Source: Rhodohalobacter mucosus (GTDB lineage: Bacteria; Bacteroidota; Rhodothermia; Balneolales; Balneolaceae). From it: a stretch of DNA of 64,000 bases. The stretch is taken from contig NZ_QGGB01000004.1 in assembly GCF_003150675.1 (NCBI RefSeq), forward strand, positions 56,867-120,866, in the 5' to 3' direction. Both the position numbers and the translations under genes were made by a program. Below the pieces are notes generated by a model that was given only the letters and a program-made list of their open reading frames with translations, ran no database searches and was not told where the DNA came from. Shown here one piece after another: positions 63,958-64,000 of this stretch (positions within the stretch are counted from its first letter, which is position 1; every line of letters starts with the position of its first letter).

Positions 63958-64000
63958 AATCAGGGTGTAACCCCTGATTGAGCTCTTTGACAAATTGATC
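63958..64000 (+). promoter_or_regulatory. putative rRNA operon leader (boxB-like hairpin and boxA)
   Basis: AATCAGGG and CCCTGATT form a hairpin at 63958-63979, followed at 63981-63992 by AGCTCTTTGACA, which matches the boxA antitermination element TGCTCTTTAACA in 10 of 12 positions. Sequences of this type stand just before 16S rRNA in this phylum. The 16S gene itself would start beyond the window. Confidence 0.55.

Overview
The window looks like chromosome of a Gram-negative bacterium of the Bacteroidota/Rhodothermota-Balneolota side. The evidence is family content: a TonB-dependent receptor C-terminus, a DUF5683 protein, a DUF5103 (type IX secretion plug-like) lipoprotein, DUF971, an amicyanin-like cupredoxin lipoprotein, many lipoproteins and signal-peptide proteins, few clear Shine-Dalgarno sites and several TTG starts. 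The genus is not determinable by eye; Balneolales-like is my best guess. I see no tRNA, no complete insertion sequence, no prophage and no CRISPR array.

Layout. 0-4.4 kb: receptor tail, a polytopic membrane protein, a Stealth-type sugar-phosphate transferase, a lipocalin-like exported protein and a cupredoxin. 4.6-4.9 kb: a possible small RNA or leader with a 15-codon ORF and a strong terminator on the minus strand. 4.9-9.5 kb: exported amidohydrolase, small barrel protein, PLP-dependent dehydratase, a decayed glyoxalase-fold gene and a five-bladed-propeller lipoprotein, followed by a MITE-like segment. 9.8-27 kb: mostly single housekeeping or accessory genes (Gfo/Idh/MocA oxidoreductases, PqaA-like protein, cobalamin-binding-type protein, OsmC, small DUF3185 membrane proteins, FKBP, RlmL-like methyltransferase, acyltransferase, nitrilase, a barrel-LytM fusion, an MltB-type transglycosylase). 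27-43 kb: Rieske oxygenase, a 1131-residue propeller-amidohydrolase, fhs and folD (one-carbon metabolism), DoxX, a sigma-54 activator, dacB and ptsN. 43-49.6 kb: ccmB, holB, dapF, the DUF5103 lipoprotein, a beta-lactamase-fold protein lacking the catalytic Lys, and an RsmI-like methylase. 49.7-54.5 kb: a sucrose-use set (Na+/solute symporter, PfkB fructokinase, amylosucrase). 54.5-60.3 kb: a compact group that may be a small specialised-metabolism locus (FAD halogenase-like enzyme, radical SAM enzyme, Cys-less asparagine-synthase-like ligase; divergently a class IV aminotransferase and a sulfotransferase-fold protein). 60.3-63.3 kb: xylB-xylA. The last 100 bases look like the leader of an rRNA operon lying just outside the window.

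The most striking feature is the intergenic repeat landscape. Three composite elements (28.5-29.6, 36.6-37.7, 63.4-63.9 kb) share one architecture: a structured 5' module followed by one or two ~400-bp multi-hairpin units. Two of them sit in mirrored orientation between convergent genes. Independently, at least eight loci carry tandem repeats of a 7-bp period with different sequences; one array abuts the folD start codon. Two further palindromic repeats built on CTGCG words lie in the 52-56 kb region.
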